A stretch of 7,401 nt of DNA from an uncultured Lachnospiraceae bacterium. Lineage in GTDB: Bacteria > Bacillota > Clostridia > Lachnospirales > Lachnospiraceae. The notes under the pieces are model-generated. The model did not search any database and had not been told where the DNA came from. It saw nothing but the letters and a program-made list of their open reading frames with translations. The stretch covers positions 1-7,401 of the forward strand of contig OMSM01000129.1 of the NCBI GenBank assembly GCA_900313745.1. The letters are read 5' to 3'. This document shows positions 6,723 to 7,401 of the stretch, piece after piece. Both the position numbers and the translations under genes were made by a program. The first letter of the stretch is position 1; every line of letters begins with the position of its first letter.

Positions 6723-6778
6723 CTTCCGGGGAATCTTCTTAATATGCGTGATGAAACGATCATTTTGTGCTCTTCATT

Positions 6779-6819
6779 CCTGGTCACAGCTCATGCACGC
6801 GGAGGCTGCTGTGACCAGG
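6779..6819. repeat. Perfect 12-bp inverted repeat with 17-nt spacer
   Basis: CCTGGTCACAGC (6779-6790) and GCTGTGACCAGG (6808-6819) are perfect complements separated by 17 nt. No T-run follows on either strand, so it is not a classical terminator. It may be an RNA-stabilising hairpin at the 3' end of GH30 mRNA, a rho-independent stop lacking a U-tract, a paired protein-binding site, or an extragenic palindromic repeat that recurs in the genome. Confidence 0.6.
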
Positions 6820-6826
6820 TTCATCG

Positions 6827-6857
6827 CGTTCACGCCGTGCCTGCACGAACGTGAACG
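6827..6857. repeat. Nested inverted repeat forming a 31-nt hairpin
   Basis: CGTTCACG (6827-6834) pairs with CGTGAACG (6850-6857). Inside that stem CGTGC (6836-6840) pairs with GCACG (6843-6847), so the whole folds as one long hairpin with a small C/AA internal loop and a tight CT loop that in practice would open to four bases. It lies 40 nt beyond the GH30 stop on the minus strand, where transcript-end structures are expected, but no U-run follows. Confidence 0.55.
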
Positions 6858-6897
6858 TCTTTACTTGAATGAGTCTGCGAAGCAGGAACCAGATCGG

Positions 6898-7401
6898 TCA
6901 CTCGATGACCAGGGTGCCGATAGTCCCGGCGGGCGCGTCAAAACGGATCACGCTGCCCTCAATCCGGACCGCGTAAAACGCGTCTTTCGCAGTGCGGTTC
7001 AGCGCGACCAGGACCACGCTTCCGTCGGGGTTCCGTGCCGCCGTCATCTCGGTCACGTCGTCGCAGCGCGAAAAGGCGATGCGCTTCGCGCCGGGAAGGA
7101 TGAAGCGCGAGAAGTGGCAGATGTAGTCATAGCTCAGGTTCACCCTCCACTTCGCCCCGTCCACGATCATCGGCGCGGTAAAGCCTCCGGGCACGTGCCG
7201 CGGGCCGCCCTCGGTGTCGACGCAGAAATTCCAGTCGATCCAGCGCTGCATGCCGGCATTGAGGTTGCCGATGATGTCGTGGGCGTACTGGACGGCATCC
7301 TCGGTCTCCGCGGTCTCGGGAGTTTTGGTCCTTGGCAGGAAGGGCAGGTCAAAGCCGGCCGTGCCGGGCTTGTGCAGGCCGCAGCACTCGCTGAGCATCA
7401 G
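6898..7401 (-). CDS. Glycoside hydrolase family 30 (glucosylceramidase/beta-glucosidase/beta-xylosidase superfamily), C-terminal part only
   Basis: This is the last 167 residues of a retaining glycosidase; the N terminus and the acid/base residue lie beyond base 7401. The visible part begins at LMLSECCG, where Glu5 sits in the position of the GH30 nucleophile. It continues with YAHDIIGNLNAGMQRWIDWN (39-58) and the segment GGPRHV to APMIVD (65-81), which form the end of the (beta/alpha)8 barrel. From about residue 85, YDYICHFSRFILPGAKRIAF leads into the side beta-domain, ending with NPDGSVVLVALNRT. These strings are typical of GH30, closest in my judgement to the GH30_1-3 branch. Possible activities are beta-glucosidase, beta-xylosidase or related exo-action; the fragment cannot tell which, nor whether a signal peptide exists. 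GH43 lies downstream on the same strand, across a 261-nt gap with hairpins. Confidence 0.9.
   Translation of the reverse strand: MMLSECCGLHKPGTAGFDLPFLPRTKTPETAETEDAVQYAHDIIGNLNAGMQRWIDWNFCVDTEGGPRHVPGGFTAPMIVDGAKWRVNLSYDYICHFSRFILPGAKRIAFSRCDDVTEMTAARNPDGSVVLVALNRTAKDAFYAVRIEGSVIRFDAPAGTIGTLVIE

Larger units (their letters stand above)
6637..6897 (-). other. Structure-rich gap between GH30 and GH43 genes
   Basis: No gene is supported in this 261-nt stretch. It carries the inverted repeats described separately plus a small CTGC-GAA-GCAG hairpin at 6875-6885. A possible minus-strand -10 (CATATT/TATTAA near 6738-6744) has no proper -35. If GH43 starts its own transcript there, the terminator-like hairpin at 6690-6722 lies in its 5' leader; otherwise GH43 depends on read-through from GH30. 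Confidence 0.55.

Noticed and set aside
6749..6762. Possible catabolite-control (cre) site, TGATGAAACGATCA
   Set aside because: The spacing between the TG and CG elements does not fit the cre consensus; only a short imperfect palindrome remains.
1..7401. CRISPR arrays, tRNA or rRNA genes, insertion sequences, attachment sites
   Set aside because: I saw no regularly spaced repeats, cloverleaf-like sequence, transposase or integrase coding, or terminal repeats.

Overview
The window looks like part of a chromosomal carbohydrate-utilisation locus of a Bacillota (Clostridia, probably Lachnospiraceae-like) bacterium. The reasons are purine-rich Shine-Dalgarno sites, GC-rich coding sequence (roughly 58-60% by eye) with clearly AT-richer control DNA, and a gene set typical of Gram-positive polysaccharide utilisation loci: an AraC regulator, a binding-protein-dependent sugar ABC transporter and glycoside hydrolases. 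The genus cannot be fixed from the sequence.

Layout. Positions 1-680 (minus) hold the N-terminal part of a MalF/UgpA-type sugar ABC permease that runs off the left edge. Upstream of it in the same presumed operon, 772-3714 (minus) encodes a very large (980 aa) solute-binding protein: an N-terminal membrane segment, two duplicated beta-sandwich modules, a helical linker and a C-terminal type 1 binding domain. Positions 3715-4073 are an AT-rich divergent control region carrying nested inverted repeats. Positions 4074-5039 (plus) encode an AraC-family regulator with a cupin sensor. It ends 7 bases from the stop of a convergent GH43 glycosidase at 5047-6636 (minus). Positions 6637-6897 are a structure-rich gap with four or five inverted repeats, one terminator-like and one covering an alternative GH43 start codon. 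Positions 6898-7401 (minus) hold the C-terminal part of a GH30 glycosidase cut by the right edge.

How the parts fit. The binding protein would capture oligosaccharides at the cell surface, and the permease pair (second permease and ATPase not seen here) would import them. The GH43 has no signal peptide and would trim them in the cytosol; the N terminus of the GH30 is missing, so its location cannot be judged. AraC would sense a sugar and control the divergent transporter operon and its own gene. GH30 plus GH43 with a C-terminal concanavalin-like domain suggests xylo- or arabinoxylo-oligosaccharides, but beta-glucosides or other glycans remain possible. Nothing mobile, no CRISPR, tRNA or rRNA was seen. 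The least ordinary items are the architecture of the binding protein and the structured leader of the GH43 gene.
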